A stretch of 17,299 nucleotides of DNA from Bacteroidales bacterium (GTDB lineage Bacteria > Bacteroidota > Bacteroidia > Bacteroidales > UBA7960), in the NCBI GenBank assembly GCA_003554665.1, contig PWGY01000054.1, positions 1-17,299 on the forward strand, in the 5' to 3' direction. This document shows positions 1-7,517 of this stretch, in pieces. Below the pieces are notes generated by a model. It was not told the origin of the DNA. It was given only the letters and a program-made list of their open reading frames with translations, and searched no databases. Position 1 is the first letter of the stretch. Every line of letters starts with the position of its first letter. Both the position numbers and the translations under genes were made by a program.

Positions 1-621
1 AACATCCACACCGAGGATCGGCTGCCCCTGTACGTCGGCCACATCCATCAGCGGATTGTCCTGATTGGGGGGGCTGGTTACATGAAGCTCACCCTGGTCA
101 TCCACAATAAGCCATGCCCAGCCGCTTCCGAACCGGGTGGCACCGGCGCGGTTGAATTCTTCCTGAAAGTTTTCAAATGAGGAGAATCGGCTTTCAATGG
201 CTGCCAGCAATTCACCTGATGGTTTGCCTCCTCCGTCGGGACTCATAATCTTCCAAAACAGGTCGTGGTTCCAGTGTCCGCCTCCGTTGTTGCGGACAGC
301 TGCGGAATACTGACTCATGTTTTGGAAAATTTCTTCCAGTGGCATATTGGCCAGCTCAGTGCCCTCTATGGCATTGTTCAGATTGTTTACATAAGCCTGG
401 TGGTGTTTGCCATGGTGGATTTCCATGGTCCGCTCGTCGATATATGGCTCAAGCGCATCATGGGCATAAGGCAAATCAGGCAGCACGTGTTTTTCTTGTT
501 GTGTCATAGTAATATCTCCTGTTTTATAGTTTACGGTTTCTTTAAGTGGCAGTTGCCAGGCGCTTAGGGCGATGACAACAAGTAAGAGTAAAGCTGTACG
601 TATTGTGTTTAATTGTTTCAT
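1..621 (-). CDS. sodA: Superoxide dismutase, Mn-type, with N-terminal export-like extension (partial, C-terminus outside window)
   Basis: Converts superoxide to oxygen and hydrogen peroxide. The reading frame runs from the ATG at 621 to the left edge (207 codons) without a stop; about 30 C-terminal residues are missing. Family motifs seen: [12 protein letters not shown] (first metal His at residue 69, gateway Tyr77), [13 protein letters not shown] (second His at 119), GSGWAWL, NQDNPLM and GVDV (metal Asp206). The last His ligand lies beyond the edge. Gly in NNGGGH and Gln in NQDNPLM are the Mn-type pattern, though cambialistic use cannot be excluded. Residues 1-38 precede the normal SOD start and contain a basic N-terminus and a hydrophobic stretch ([14 protein letters not shown], about 9-22), like a signal peptide or anchor; no lipobox Cys. 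An internal ATG at 507 starts a normal-length cytoplasmic SOD. The identity is sure; the start used and the location are inference. Confidence 0.95.
   Translation of the reverse strand, partial: MKQLNTIRTALLLLVVIALSAWQLPLKETVNYKTGDITMTQQEKHVLPDLPYAHDALEPYIDERTMEIHHGKHHQAYVNNLNNAIEGTELANMPLEEIFQNMSQYSAAVRNNGGGHWNHDLFWKIMSPDGGGKPSGELLAAIESRFSSFENFQEEFNRAGATRFGSGWAWLIVDDQGELHVTSPPNQDNPLMDVADVQGQPILGVDV
505..520 (-). promoter_or_regulatory. Shine-Dalgarno-like site and internal ATG inside sod
   Basis: On the minus strand AGGAG (520-516) lies 8 nt before an in-frame ATG (507-505), codon 39 of the long reading frame. The protein from this ATG begins [19 protein letters not shown], where ordinary bacterial SODs start. 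It could be a second translation start giving a cytoplasmic form, or the only real start. Bacteroidota use Shine-Dalgarno sites weakly, so the site alone does not decide it. Confidence 0.45.
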
Positions 622-654
622 GGCAAATATTCTTTTCGGTTTTGCTTAATTTTA

Positions 655-671
655 TTTAGACTTTATCTAAA
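655..671. promoter_or_regulatory. Palindrome upstream of sod, possible metalloregulator operator
   Basis: TTTAGA-CTTTA-TCTAAA is a perfect 6-bp inverted repeat with a 5-bp centre, ending 33 bp before the long sod start at 621. Its form resembles operators of DtxR/MntR or Fur-type metal repressors, which commonly control Mn-SOD genes. The link to any named regulator is inference. I found no clear TAnnTTTG box for sod next to it. Confidence 0.4.
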
Positions 672-754
672 CAACATGCAGGAATAGTTTTTGTTCAATC
701 AGTATGTTCAACTTGTCAAGTTATCAGCCTGCTCAATTCAATCAACCTGTCTCA

Positions 755-794
755 ATCAACCAACCTGTTCAACCATCAACCAACCTGTTCAACC
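755..794. repeat. 20-bp perfect tandem duplication
   Basis: The unit ATCAACCAACCTGTTCAACC occurs at 755-774 and again, identical, at 775-794. A partial, diverged copy (ATCAACCTGTCTCA) precedes it at 741-754. It lies between the sod promoter region and the 3' end of the helix-hairpin-helix gene. No reading frame of note covers it. Confidence 0.9.
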
Positions 795-798
795 CGCA

Positions 799-846
799 TC
801 AGGTGATCAATCCATTATTGTCAGGTGATCAATCCGTTGTTGTCAG
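799..846. repeat. 22-bp tandem duplication over the stop codon of the HHH gene
   Basis: Two 22-bp copies (799-820 and 821-842) differ at two positions (A to G in CCATTATTG versus CCGTTGTTG), and a third copy starts (TCAGGT, 843-848). Read on the minus strand, the copy nearest the gene encodes its last codons and the TGA stop; the other is a duplicate of that tail placed in the 3' UTR. Confidence 0.9.
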
Positions 847-1572
847 GTAAGGCCGCAGCCGCCTCCAGTCGTAGTCTTCGATCAGATGAGACCTGCGGAT
901 ATCTTCGGGTGAGCAGAAAGGGCCGTGCTGTTCACGAAGCCTCAGCAAGGCACTGACCTGGTTGCGATCCAGGTATGGGTGACGGATCAGTTCGCCAAAT
1001 GTGGCCGTGTTCAGGTCTATCCGGCGTATTGTATTGGTGGTGTCAACAAGCAGGTGGGGCATGATCTGCTGATATCGGGTGCTGTCCAGCCCGTAGACTT
1101 CGAGCAATTGATTTTTTTCAAAAAAACCACCCAAAAGATCCCGGTATCTTACAATCCGGCTGCTGAAAACCGGTCCGATGCCCGGAATCCGGGTAAAGTC
1201 GGTCGAGTCAGCCCGGTTTATATCTATGTGCAGTTGCCGGGGGTTCAGTTGCCGGGGGCGTTCCTGATTTCTGATATTTCGCTTTGTGTCGCTGGATACA
1301 GCAGGGGATACAGCAGGTCGGGTTCCACTTGCCGTGGGTTCTTTCATTTCAGCAACAGATTCTTTGGCTCCTGCAGCAGACTCTTTCATTTTAGCCAGAT
1401 GCTGCTCCATGCGCTCAATTTCCGCGATAAAAAGCGCATGGTCAGGAGGCTTACGGAGTTTCCACCTTGTAACCATAGAAGAAAAAACTGGTGTCAGGAT
1501 GATCAGCAACAGCAAAACAATGATGCCACGTTGCTGTGCCCGGCTAAAAAATATCCAGTCTTTAAATACCAT
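829..1572 (-). CDS. Membrane-anchored helix-hairpin-helix (ComEA-like) protein
   Basis: A 247-residue protein with one N-terminal membrane segment (about residues 16-34, RGIIVLLLLIILTPVFSSMV), a polar Lys/Glu/Ala-rich linker (about 50-110), and two helix-hairpin-helix units. Unit 1 is about 116-150, with HIDINRADSTDFTRIPGIGP (IPGIGP at 129-134). Unit 2 is about 185-219, with RIDLNTATFGELIRHPYL. The pattern matches the ComEA-like HHH proteins common in Bacteroidota; the DINRAD and DLNTAT starts are typical. Such domains bind double-stranded DNA without sequence specificity. A role in DNA uptake is known for ComEA but is not shown here. The orientation would place the HHH domains outside the cytoplasmic membrane. 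The linker carries two tiny in-frame duplications (PAVSPAVS and RQLNPRQL). It is divergent from the transporter gene at 1742. Confidence 0.85.
   Translation of the reverse strand: MVFKDWIFFSRAQQRGIIVLLLLIILTPVFSSMVTRWKLRKPPDHALFIAEIERMEQHLAKMKESAAGAKESVAEMKEPTASGTRPAVSPAVSSDTKRNIRNQERPRQLNPRQLHIDINRADSTDFTRIPGIGPVFSSRIVRYRDLLGGFFEKNQLLEVYGLDSTRYQQIMPHLLVDTTNTIRRIDLNTATFGELIRHPYLDRNQVSALLRLREQHGPFCSPEDIRRSHLIEDYDWRRLRPYLTTTD
1231..1317. repeat. In-frame 15-bp and 12-bp tandem duplications inside the HHH gene
   Basis: CAGTTGCCGGGGG occurs at 1231-1243 and 1246-1258 (15-bp period), giving RQLNP-RQL in the protein. GGATACAGCAGG occurs at 1294-1305 and 1306-1317 (12-bp period), giving PAVS-PAVS. 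Both periods keep the frame and lie in the linker between the membrane segment and the first HHH unit, where length change is likely tolerated. Confidence 0.85.
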
Positions 1573-1583
1573 AAAATTTAGCT

Positions 1584-1606
1584 AAAAAAAGGTATTGCTT
1601 CAATAC
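1584..1606 (-). terminator. Terminator-like hairpin in the leader of the HHH gene
   Basis: On the minus strand GTATTG-AAG-CAATAC (1606-1592), a perfect 6-bp stem, is followed by C and seven T (1590-1584). It sits 12 bp before the ATG at 1572. The layout is that of a short intrinsic terminator or attenuator in the 5' leader. The stem is AT-rich and weak, so it may only be a leader hairpin. Confidence 0.35.
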
Positions 1607-1650
1607 AAGTTTAAAAAAATAAGACGTAATAAATGTTGATTCCGGGATGG

Positions 1651-1670
1651 TTTTTCGTTTAACGGAAAAA
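1651..1670. promoter_or_regulatory. Near-palindrome in the divergent intergenic region
   Basis: TTTTTCGTTTAACGGAAAAA pairs TTTTT/AAAAA and CGTT/AACG around a central T, with one unpaired G. It lies between the HHH gene and the transporter operon, about 13 bp before the -33 box at 1683. It could be an operator for either direction; no regulator is identifiable. Confidence 0.3.
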
Positions 1671-1682
1671 TATTTACTGCAA

Positions 1683-1712
1683 TTGGTTTTTGCATATTAT
1701 TTCATATTTTTG
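1683..1712 (+). promoter_or_regulatory. Bacteroidota-type promoter of the transporter pair
   Basis: TTG (1683-1685), a 19-bp spacer and TATTTTTG (1705-1712) match the TTG/TTTG-N19-TAnnTTTG promoter class of the Bacteroidota primary sigma factor. The predicted start of transcription is near 1719, leaving a leader of about 20 nt before the ATG at 1742. Confidence 0.6.
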
Positions 1713-1741
1713 GCTTTTTTTAAAGAATAACACACCAATCT

Positions 1742-3100
1742 ATGTCTTCTTCAGGAAATGAAAGCCGTGATGGCTTTACCAGTCGCTTTGGGATTATTTG
1801 TGCGGCAGCAGGTTCAGCAATTGGCTTAGGAAATATATGGCGCTTCCCTTATATCGTCGGAGAGAGTGGGGGGGGCGCTTTTTTATTGATCTACCTCGGG
1901 TTCATTCTCCTTTTGGGAATTCCGGTGATGTTATCTGAGTTTGTCATTGGAAGGCGGGGTCAGCGAAATGCGCTTGGCTCATTCAAACGGCTTGCTCCCG
2001 GAACCCCCTGGTACCTGGTCGGGGTAATGGGGATCGTAGCGGCCTTCATGATCCTGGCTTTTTACAGTACCATTGCAGGATGGACCCTGGCTTATGTGGT
2101 GCGTTCTGTGTCCAACGCTTTTGCGGGGATGACATCCCAGGAGATCTCCGAATCGTTCGGGGCTTTTCATACGACCACCTTCTGGCCGCTTTTCTACCAG
2201 TTGGTATTTATGGTGATGACAGCCTGGATTATCCTATCAGGTGTCAAAAAAGGGATTGAAAGATATGCCAAAATCCTGATGCCTTTTCTGGTATTGCTGC
2301 TTGTGATCATGGCCATCCGCGCTGTAACCTTGCCGGGCGCTTCAGTGGGGCTTTCTTTTCTTTTTAAACCAGATTTTTCTGCCGTGGATTCCAGTGTGTT
2401 GCTGGCTGCCCTGGGGCAGGCTTTCTTTTCCCTCAGCATCGGGATGGGAGCACTGATCACTTACGGATCATACATCCAGAAGAATAACAATCTCAGCAAT
2501 ATTTCCATTCAGGTTACCCTGGCCGATACGATGATCGCCATCCTGGCCGGTGTGGCCATTTTTCCGGCAGTATTTGCTTTCGGGCTCGACCCTGCTGACG
2601 GACCCGGCCTGATCTATACCGTACTGCCGAATATTTTCCAGCAGATGCCGGGAGGGTATTTCTTTGCCATCGTATTCTTTGTGCTGCTTGCCATTGCTGC
2701 ACTGACATCCTCCATCAGTATTCTTGAAGTGGTGGTGGCCTACCTCACTGAAGAGCTGAATGTGACACGCCGTCAGGCTACTGTCATGGCTGCTTCTGCG
2801 GCTACCCTGGTGGGTGTGCTTTGCACCTTGTCATTCGGGGTCATGGAGGGCTTTACCATATCCGGGCTGACCATTTTCGATCTGCTTGACTTTACCGCTT
2901 CCAATGTGTTGCTGCCTTTCGGCGGGTTGCTGATTGTGGTATTCGTGAGCTGGTATATGAAACAGGGCGATGTTTGGGATGAATTGTCCAATGGCGGTGC
3001 GCTGAAAGTCCATCTTTTCAATGCCCTGATGTTTATATTGAAGTTTATTGCACCGGTGGCCATTGCCATCGTGCTTCTTGATAGTATAGGTATTATCTGA
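1742..3100 (+). CDS. Sodium-dependent transporter, NSS (neurotransmitter:sodium symporter) family
   Basis: A 452-residue inner-membrane protein of LeuT fold, expected to import an amino acid or related amine with Na+. The family hallmark GSAIGLGNIWRFPY is at residues 24-37, forming the unwound part of TM1 that binds substrate and Na+; it is followed by GESGGGAFLLIYL and GIPVMLSEFVIGRRG. Further hydrophobic segments run to the C-terminus, consistent with the 11-12 helices of bacterial NSS members. A Ser-rich segment (LGQAFFSLSIGMGALITYGSY, about 225-245) is TM6-like. Length is normal for the family. The substrate cannot be read from the sequence. It is first in a likely two-gene unit with the AGCS transporter 27 bp downstream. 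Confidence 0.93.
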   Translation: MSSSGNESRDGFTSRFGIICAAAGSAIGLGNIWRFPYIVGESGGGAFLLIYLGFILLLGIPVMLSEFVIGRRGQRNALGSFKRLAPGTPWYLVGVMGIVAAFMILAFYSTIAGWTLAYVVRSVSNAFAGMTSQEISESFGAFHTTTFWPLFYQLVFMVMTAWIILSGVKKGIERYAKILMPFLVLLLVIMAIRAVTLPGASVGLSFLFKPDFSAVDSSVLLAALGQAFFSLSIGMGALITYGSYIQKNNNLSNISIQVTLADTMIAILAGVAIFPAVFAFGLDPADGPGLIYTVLPNIFQQMPGGYFFAIVFFVLLAIAALTSSISILEVVVAYLTEELNVTRRQATVMAASAATLVGVLCTLSFGVMEGFTISGLTIFDLLDFTASNVLLPFGGLLIVVFVSWYMKQGDVWDELSNGGALKVHLFNALMFILKFIAPVAIAIVLLDSIGII

Positions 3101-3127
3101 TTCTAACCAAACCAAAACAACCATCCA

Positions 3128-4582
3128 ATGTCAGAAACACATGATCCATTAATTGCTGAGAACGGTGATGCTGTGGCCGATACGGGTTCCGCCTTCCTTG
3201 AAGGGCTAAACGGTGTCATTTCGTGGTACAATGATTTTGTCGGAGGCTATCTGCTGCTCTTCTTCCTTGTACCGGCGGGTATATATTTTGCCATCAAATT
3301 CAGGTTCTTGAATGTGCGCGCTTTCGGCCATGCAATTGCCATTCTTGCAGGCCGCTACACCTCCAAAGGTGAAAAGGGTGATGTAAACCACTTTAAAGCA
3401 CTTACCACGGCGCTTTCAGCCACAGTTGGTACCGGAAATATTGTCGGGGTGGCTCTGGCCATCCACTGGGGCGGTCCCGGGGCTGTTTTCTGGATGTGGG
3501 TCACCGGTTTTTTCGGGATGATGCTGAAGATGGTCGAGTGTACCATGGGGCAGAAGTTCCGGAAATTCAACCCAGACGGAACGGTGTCAGGTGGGCCCAT
3601 GTATTATATGGAATACGGTCTGAAGGATATTCTGGGAAAACATGCAAAGACCCTGGCCCTGATTTTTTCCGCGGCAGCAGTTATGGCTTCCCTCGGTACA
3701 GGGAATATGGCCCAGAGTAATTCCATGACCGATGTGCTGAACTCTACCTACAATTTCCCGCACTGGATCAGTGGTCTGGTGATTACCGCACTGGTATTGC
3801 TGATTATTGTCGGAGGGCTGAAGCGGATTGCCCGGGTTACCTCCCGCCTGGTACCATTTATGGCTGCCGTATATTTCCTCGCTGCCCTAATGGTTGTGGT
3901 GCTGAACATTGAAAACTTCATCCCGGCATTTGCACTGATCTTCAAGGATGCCTTTACCGGAACGGCCGCAGCAGGTGGTTTTGCGGGTTCCGCATTTATT
4001 ATTACCCTGACAATGGGGGTTCGCCGCGGGCTGTTCTCAAATGAAGCCGGGCAGGGTTCCGCCCCCATGGCGCATGCTGCTGCCAAAACCCGCCACCCCA
4101 TGCAGGAAGGGCTGGTGGCCAGCATCGGGCCCTTTATTGATACCTTGTTCATTTGCTCCCTTACAGCCATTGTGATCATCATGACTGGTGCATGGCAATC
4201 GGGCATTGAAGGAGTCGGTATGACAGTTGAAGCTTTCAGCCTCGGGCTGGATGCCATCAGTATCGGCTATATTGCCCCGCATATCATTTCGGTGGGGCTG
4301 ATGTTGTTTGCTTTCTCAACCATCATTTCCTGGTCTTACTACGGGTCGCGTGCCGCGCAGTATTTGTTTGGCTTCAAAGCGATCAAAAGGTACTATTATG
4401 TGTATGCCTTGTTTGTATTCTTTGGGTCCGTCTGGGGGCTGGAGCTGGTATGGAACTTTGTGGATATGGTGATTACCTTTATGACCATCCCCAACCTGAT
4501 TGCGATCGTATTGCTTACCCCGGTTATGAAACGGGAAATCAACAAGTACTTTAGCATGACGGATGAGGAGAAGCGGGCATAA
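3128..4582 (+). CDS. Alanine/glycine:sodium symporter, AGCS family
   Basis: A 484-residue membrane protein of the alanine or glycine:cation symporter family, importing a small neutral amino acid with Na+. Signature regions are FKALTTALSATVGTGNIVGVA (about 89-109), GGPGAVFWMWVTGFFGMMLKM (115-135), GGPMYYMEYGL (155-165), GVRRGLFSNEAGQGSAPMAHA in the middle and the late GSVWGLELVWNF helix. The N-terminal 20 residues are polar and not conserved-looking. Alanine is the commonest substrate in the family, but the substrate is not shown by the sequence. It follows the NSS gene after 27 bp and is followed by a terminator at 4655-4696, so the pair probably forms one Na+-driven amino-acid uptake unit. 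Confidence 0.94.
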   Translation: MSETHDPLIAENGDAVADTGSAFLEGLNGVISWYNDFVGGYLLLFFLVPAGIYFAIKFRFLNVRAFGHAIAILAGRYTSKGEKGDVNHFKALTTALSATVGTGNIVGVALAIHWGGPGAVFWMWVTGFFGMMLKMVECTMGQKFRKFNPDGTVSGGPMYYMEYGLKDILGKHAKTLALIFSAAAVMASLGTGNMAQSNSMTDVLNSTYNFPHWISGLVITALVLLIIVGGLKRIARVTSRLVPFMAAVYFLAALMVVVLNIENFIPAFALIFKDAFTGTAAAGGFAGSAFIITLTMGVRRGLFSNEAGQGSAPMAHAAAKTRHPMQEGLVASIGPFIDTLFICSLTAIVIIMTGAWQSGIEGVGMTVEAFSLGLDAISIGYIAPHIISVGLMLFAFSTIISWSYYGSRAAQYLFGFKAIKRYYYVYALFVFFGSVWGLELVWNFVDMVITFMTIPNLIAIVLLTPVMKREINKYFSMTDEEKRA

Positions 4583-4654
4583 GATTTCCGCAACATGCAT
4601 CTGCAATTGTTTTGCGGGCGTATGCAACATTTTGTTTAATTTGCAGTTTATTTG

Positions 4655-4696
4655 GCAGCGGGTGTTCACAGATTTGGACACCCCTGCTTTATTATT
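4655..4696 (+). terminator. Intrinsic terminator after the transporter pair
   Basis: GCAG-(C)-GGGTGTTC pairs with GGACACCC-CTGC across the 8-nt loop ACAGATTT: a 12-bp stem with one bulged C and one G:U pair. TTTATTATT follows (4688-4696). It lies 72 bp after the AGCS stop and ends 28 bp before the next ATG, which makes it either the terminator of the transporter unit or a leader attenuator of the next operon. The rest of the 4583-4724 gap holds a 6-bp inverted repeat (CCGCAA 4588-4593, TTGCGG 4612-4617) without a T-run, and no convincing promoter. Confidence 0.65.
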
Positions 4697-4724
4697 CCTG
4701 TAATTGAATTCGTGATTTTTTCAA

Positions 4725-6239
4725 ATGACTGTACGCCCCTTTACCGGATTATTGTTTTTTGCTCTGATTCTGTGGCTGGTTCCGGTTTACGGACAGGAAG
4801 AGCGTACCCCCATCGACTGGGAGGCAGGTACCATAGAATTTGATCGCCGTATCGGTGAGGATGTGAGAAGACTTCTTGATGATGTGGTGTTTACCCATGA
4901 AGACACCCGCATGTATTGCGACAGCGCTTACCTGTATTCGGAAGCCAACAGCCTGCGGGCTTTCGGCAATGTTTATATTCATGTAAGCGATACGGTTAGT
5001 ATTTACGGAGATAAACTCTACTATGACGGTGACAGTCGCTGGGCTGAACTGACCGGCAATGTACGAATGGTCGATCCGCAGATGACTCTGTATACGGACT
5101 ACCTGGAGTATGATCTGGACATGAATACCGCCAATTATATTGACGGAGGCCGGATTGTGGATGCAGAAAATGAACTGACCAGTGTCTGGGGATTTTATTT
5201 TGCCGACGACAAGGAGTTTTTTTTTCGTGATGAGGTAAAGCTGGTAAATCCTGAGTATGTGATGGAGTCGGATACCCTGAAATACAATACCCAGACCGAA
5301 GTGGCCTATTTTTTTGGTCCGACAACCATCGTAAGTGAGGAAAACACCATTTTCTGCAGAAATGGCTGGTATGACACCCGCCAGGATCTGGCCCGCTTCA
5401 GTAAAGATGCATTTTTTACCAACCAGGAGCAGTCCATGACCGGAGATTCGGTGTTCTACGACCGGAACCGGGGTTATGGAAAGGCCACCAGCAATGTGTT
5501 GATCCGCGACAGCATTGAGGATGTGATGATTACCGGTCATTTTGCCGAGCATTTTGAAAACGATGGTTTGTCGGTGGTAACACAGGAAGCGGTGCTGACC
5601 ATGATCACCGAAAACGACTCCCTTTTCCTGCATGCTGACACCCTGAAATCCATCTATGAGCAGGAAAAGGATGAAAGGTTTTTTCATGCACATCACCATG
5701 CCCGGTTTTTTAGCAATAATCTGCAGGGCCTCAGTGATTCCATTGTTTACAGTGTACCCGACTCACTGATATACATGTACCATAATCCTGTTTTGTGGTC
5801 GGATGCTTATCAGCTGACAGCCAGCACAATAGAGATAAAAACCGATGGCCGGGAGGTGCTGTCGGTTGCCCTTGATGAGGCAGCATTCATTGTTTCAGAA
5901 GAGGACACCCTTGGCTACAACCAGATGAAAGGGCGCAATATGCTGGGGCATTTCAGAGACAATGAGCTGTGGCGTGTGGATGTGGACGGAAACAGCCAGA
6001 CCATTTTCTTTATCAGAGACGAAGACGGTGAACTGATAGGGATCAACAAAGCCATTTCTTCCGATGTGGTTATTTTTGTTGAAGGCAGGGAGGTTACAGG
6101 TATACAGTTTGTCAGGCAGCCCGAAGCTACCTTGTATCCCCCGGAGGATATTCCGCAGGAAGAACGGCTGCTGGATAATTTTCAGTGGCAGGGGGATCGC
6201 CGGCCCAGGGATAAATGGGATATTTTTGAATGGAGATAA
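4725..6239 (+). CDS. LptA/OstA-like exported protein
   Basis: A 504-residue protein with a clear signal peptide (MTVRPFTGLLFFALILWLVPVYG, cleavage probably before Gln24). The mature part is beta-rich with repeated short strands such as VVFTHEDTRMYCDSAYLYSEAN and RAFGNVYIHVSDTVSIYGDKLYYDG (residues about 53-105), LTGNVRMVDPQMTLYTDYLEYD, and later HADTLKSIYEQEKD. These are characteristic of OstA/LptA-like N domains, which form the periplasmic bridge carrying lipopolysaccharide to the outer membrane. Many Bacteroidota encode such a long OstA-like protein, several times the size of E. coli LptA, suggesting a longer beta-jellyroll stack. It lacks a C-terminal LptD barrel as far as I can see. The next gene overlaps its stop by 10 bp, which suggests translational coupling. 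The LPS role is by family only. Confidence 0.82.
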   Translation: MTVRPFTGLLFFALILWLVPVYGQEERTPIDWEAGTIEFDRRIGEDVRRLLDDVVFTHEDTRMYCDSAYLYSEANSLRAFGNVYIHVSDTVSIYGDKLYYDGDSRWAELTGNVRMVDPQMTLYTDYLEYDLDMNTANYIDGGRIVDAENELTSVWGFYFADDKEFFFRDEVKLVNPEYVMESDTLKYNTQTEVAYFFGPTTIVSEENTIFCRNGWYDTRQDLARFSKDAFFTNQEQSMTGDSVFYDRNRGYGKATSNVLIRDSIEDVMITGHFAEHFENDGLSVVTQEAVLTMITENDSLFLHADTLKSIYEQEKDERFFHAHHHARFFSNNLQGLSDSIVYSVPDSLIYMYHNPVLWSDAYQLTASTIEIKTDGREVLSVALDEAAFIVSEEDTLGYNQMKGRNMLGHFRDNELWRVDVDGNSQTIFFIRDEDGELIGINKAISSDVVIFVEGREVTGIQFVRQPEATLYPPEDIPQEERLLDNFQWQGDRRPRDKWDIFEWR

Positions 6240-7486
6240 AGACCATGGTGAAATTTGAGAAGCATACACTGCCCAACGGACTCAGGGTTTTGGTGCACAG
6301 GGACGAAACCACCCCCCTGGCGGCTTTCAACCTTTTATATGATGTGGGATCGCGGGATGAGGTTCCGGGAAAGACCGGCTTTGCACACCTGTTTGAGCAC
6401 CTGATGTTTGAGGGCTCGGTCAATGTGGCTGATTATGACCGCCAGCTGCAGTTTGCAGGAGGTGAGAACAATGCCTTTACCACCACTGACATTACCAATT
6501 ATTACATCACAATTCCTGCCCAAAACCTGGAAGTGGCTTTCTGGCTTGAATCTGACAGGATGCTGGGGCTCGACTTTTCAGAGAAAAAACTGGAAACCCA
6601 GAAAAAGGTTGTGGCGGAAGAGTACCGGCAGTCATACCTGAATCAGCCCTATGGTGATGCTATGTTGAAGCTTCGTCCAATGGCCTATCAGGTGCATCCT
6701 TACCAATGGGCCACCATCGGTCAGGATATCCAGCAGATACTTAATGCGGGGATGGATGACGTAAAGGACTTTTTCAGGCGTTATTACAATCCTTCCAATG
6801 CCATACTTTGCGTCAGTGGCTTTGTGGATCCACAGGAGGTTTTCAGATTGGCTGAAAAATGGTTCGGGGACATTGCGTCAGGGGCTGAGAACGGACGTTC
6901 CCTGCCCGCCGAACCCCGCCAGACACAGCAAAAGCGGCTTGAAGTCGATCGAGATGTTCCGCAGCATCAGATCTTTATGGCCTGGCACATGTGCGGACGC
7001 ACCCATCATGACTATCATGCCACCGACCTTATCAGTGATTTGCTTGCCAACGGTGAATCTGCACGGCTGACCAGGGAATTTGTGCATGAACGCAAGCTGT
7101 TCAGTGAGGCCAACGCTTACGTGACAGGGAGTATAGATCCGGGTTTGCTGATGGTAACAGCTAAACTCCATGAGCATATTTCACCTCCGGAGGCGGAAGA
7201 AATTTTGCAGAATGAACTCCAAAAACTGACAAAAGCCTTGCCCGATGACAGAGAGATGCAGAAAGTAAAGAACCGGGTGGAGGCGACCCAAACCTATTTT
7301 GAAAGCAGTGTGCTTGCAAAGGCCATGAATCTTTGCTGGTATGAGCTGCTTGGGGGTGCAGGTCTTCTGAACCGGCAAACGGATGCATATGCCCGGGTTG
7401 AACCTGCGGATATTCGCAGGGTAGCGCAAGAAGTCCTGCGTCCTGAAAATCTGAGTATCCTGCATTATGGAAAACGGAAGGAGTGA
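6230..7486 (+). CDS. M16 family zinc metallopeptidase (catalytic-type subunit)
   Basis: A 418-residue insulinase-family (pitrilysin/M16) protein. The inverted zinc motif HLFEH is at residues 53-57, and the expected distal Glu ligand is in VVAEEYRQ (about 130-131, roughly 74 residues on). GGENNAFTT (78-86) and the N-terminal NGLRVLVHRDET are also family-typical. No signal peptide is seen at the N-terminus (MEIKTMVKFEKHTLPNG), so export is uncertain. The start at 6230 overlaps the upstream stop; an ATG at 6245 (MVKFEKHTLPNG) is equally plausible. The paired gene 31 bp downstream lacks the zinc motif, the arrangement of bacterial heterodimeric M16B proteases in which the two subunits close around the peptide. 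Substrate unknown. Confidence 0.92.
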   Translation: MEIKTMVKFEKHTLPNGLRVLVHRDETTPLAAFNLLYDVGSRDEVPGKTGFAHLFEHLMFEGSVNVADYDRQLQFAGGENNAFTTTDITNYYITIPAQNLEVAFWLESDRMLGLDFSEKKLETQKKVVAEEYRQSYLNQPYGDAMLKLRPMAYQVHPYQWATIGQDIQQILNAGMDDVKDFFRRYYNPSNAILCVSGFVDPQEVFRLAEKWFGDIASGAENGRSLPAEPRQTQQKRLEVDRDVPQHQIFMAWHMCGRTHHDYHATDLISDLLANGESARLTREFVHERKLFSEANAYVTGSIDPGLLMVTAKLHEHISPPEAEEILQNELQKLTKALPDDREMQKVKNRVEATQTYFESSVLAKAMNLCWYELLGGAGLLNRQTDAYARVEPADIRRVAQEVLRPENLSILHYGKRKE

Positions 7487-7497
7487 GCAGTGAGCAG
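7484..7497. repeat. 7-bp tandem duplication beginning at a stop codon
   Basis: TGAGCAG occurs at 7484-7490 and 7491-7497. The first three bases are the stop codon of the M16 gene. It is short and could arise by chance; it is listed because the same placement recurs at other gene ends in the window. Confidence 0.6.
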
Positions 7498-7517
7498 ACT
7501 TTAAAAAGGAATACCTC

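Noticed and set aside
741..846. Possible CRISPR array
   Set aside because: The units are adjacent with no unique spacers, only two copies each, and no cas gene is present.
1687..1692. TTTTTG at 1687-1692 as the -33 box of the transporter promoter
   Set aside because: It is only 12 bp from TATTTTTG; the TTG at 1683-1685 gives the expected 19-bp spacing.
4749..5699. Long minus-strand open frame (316 codons) opposite the LptA-like gene
   Set aside because: The plus-strand frame has a signal peptide and family motifs; the minus frame shows no domain and is a shadow.
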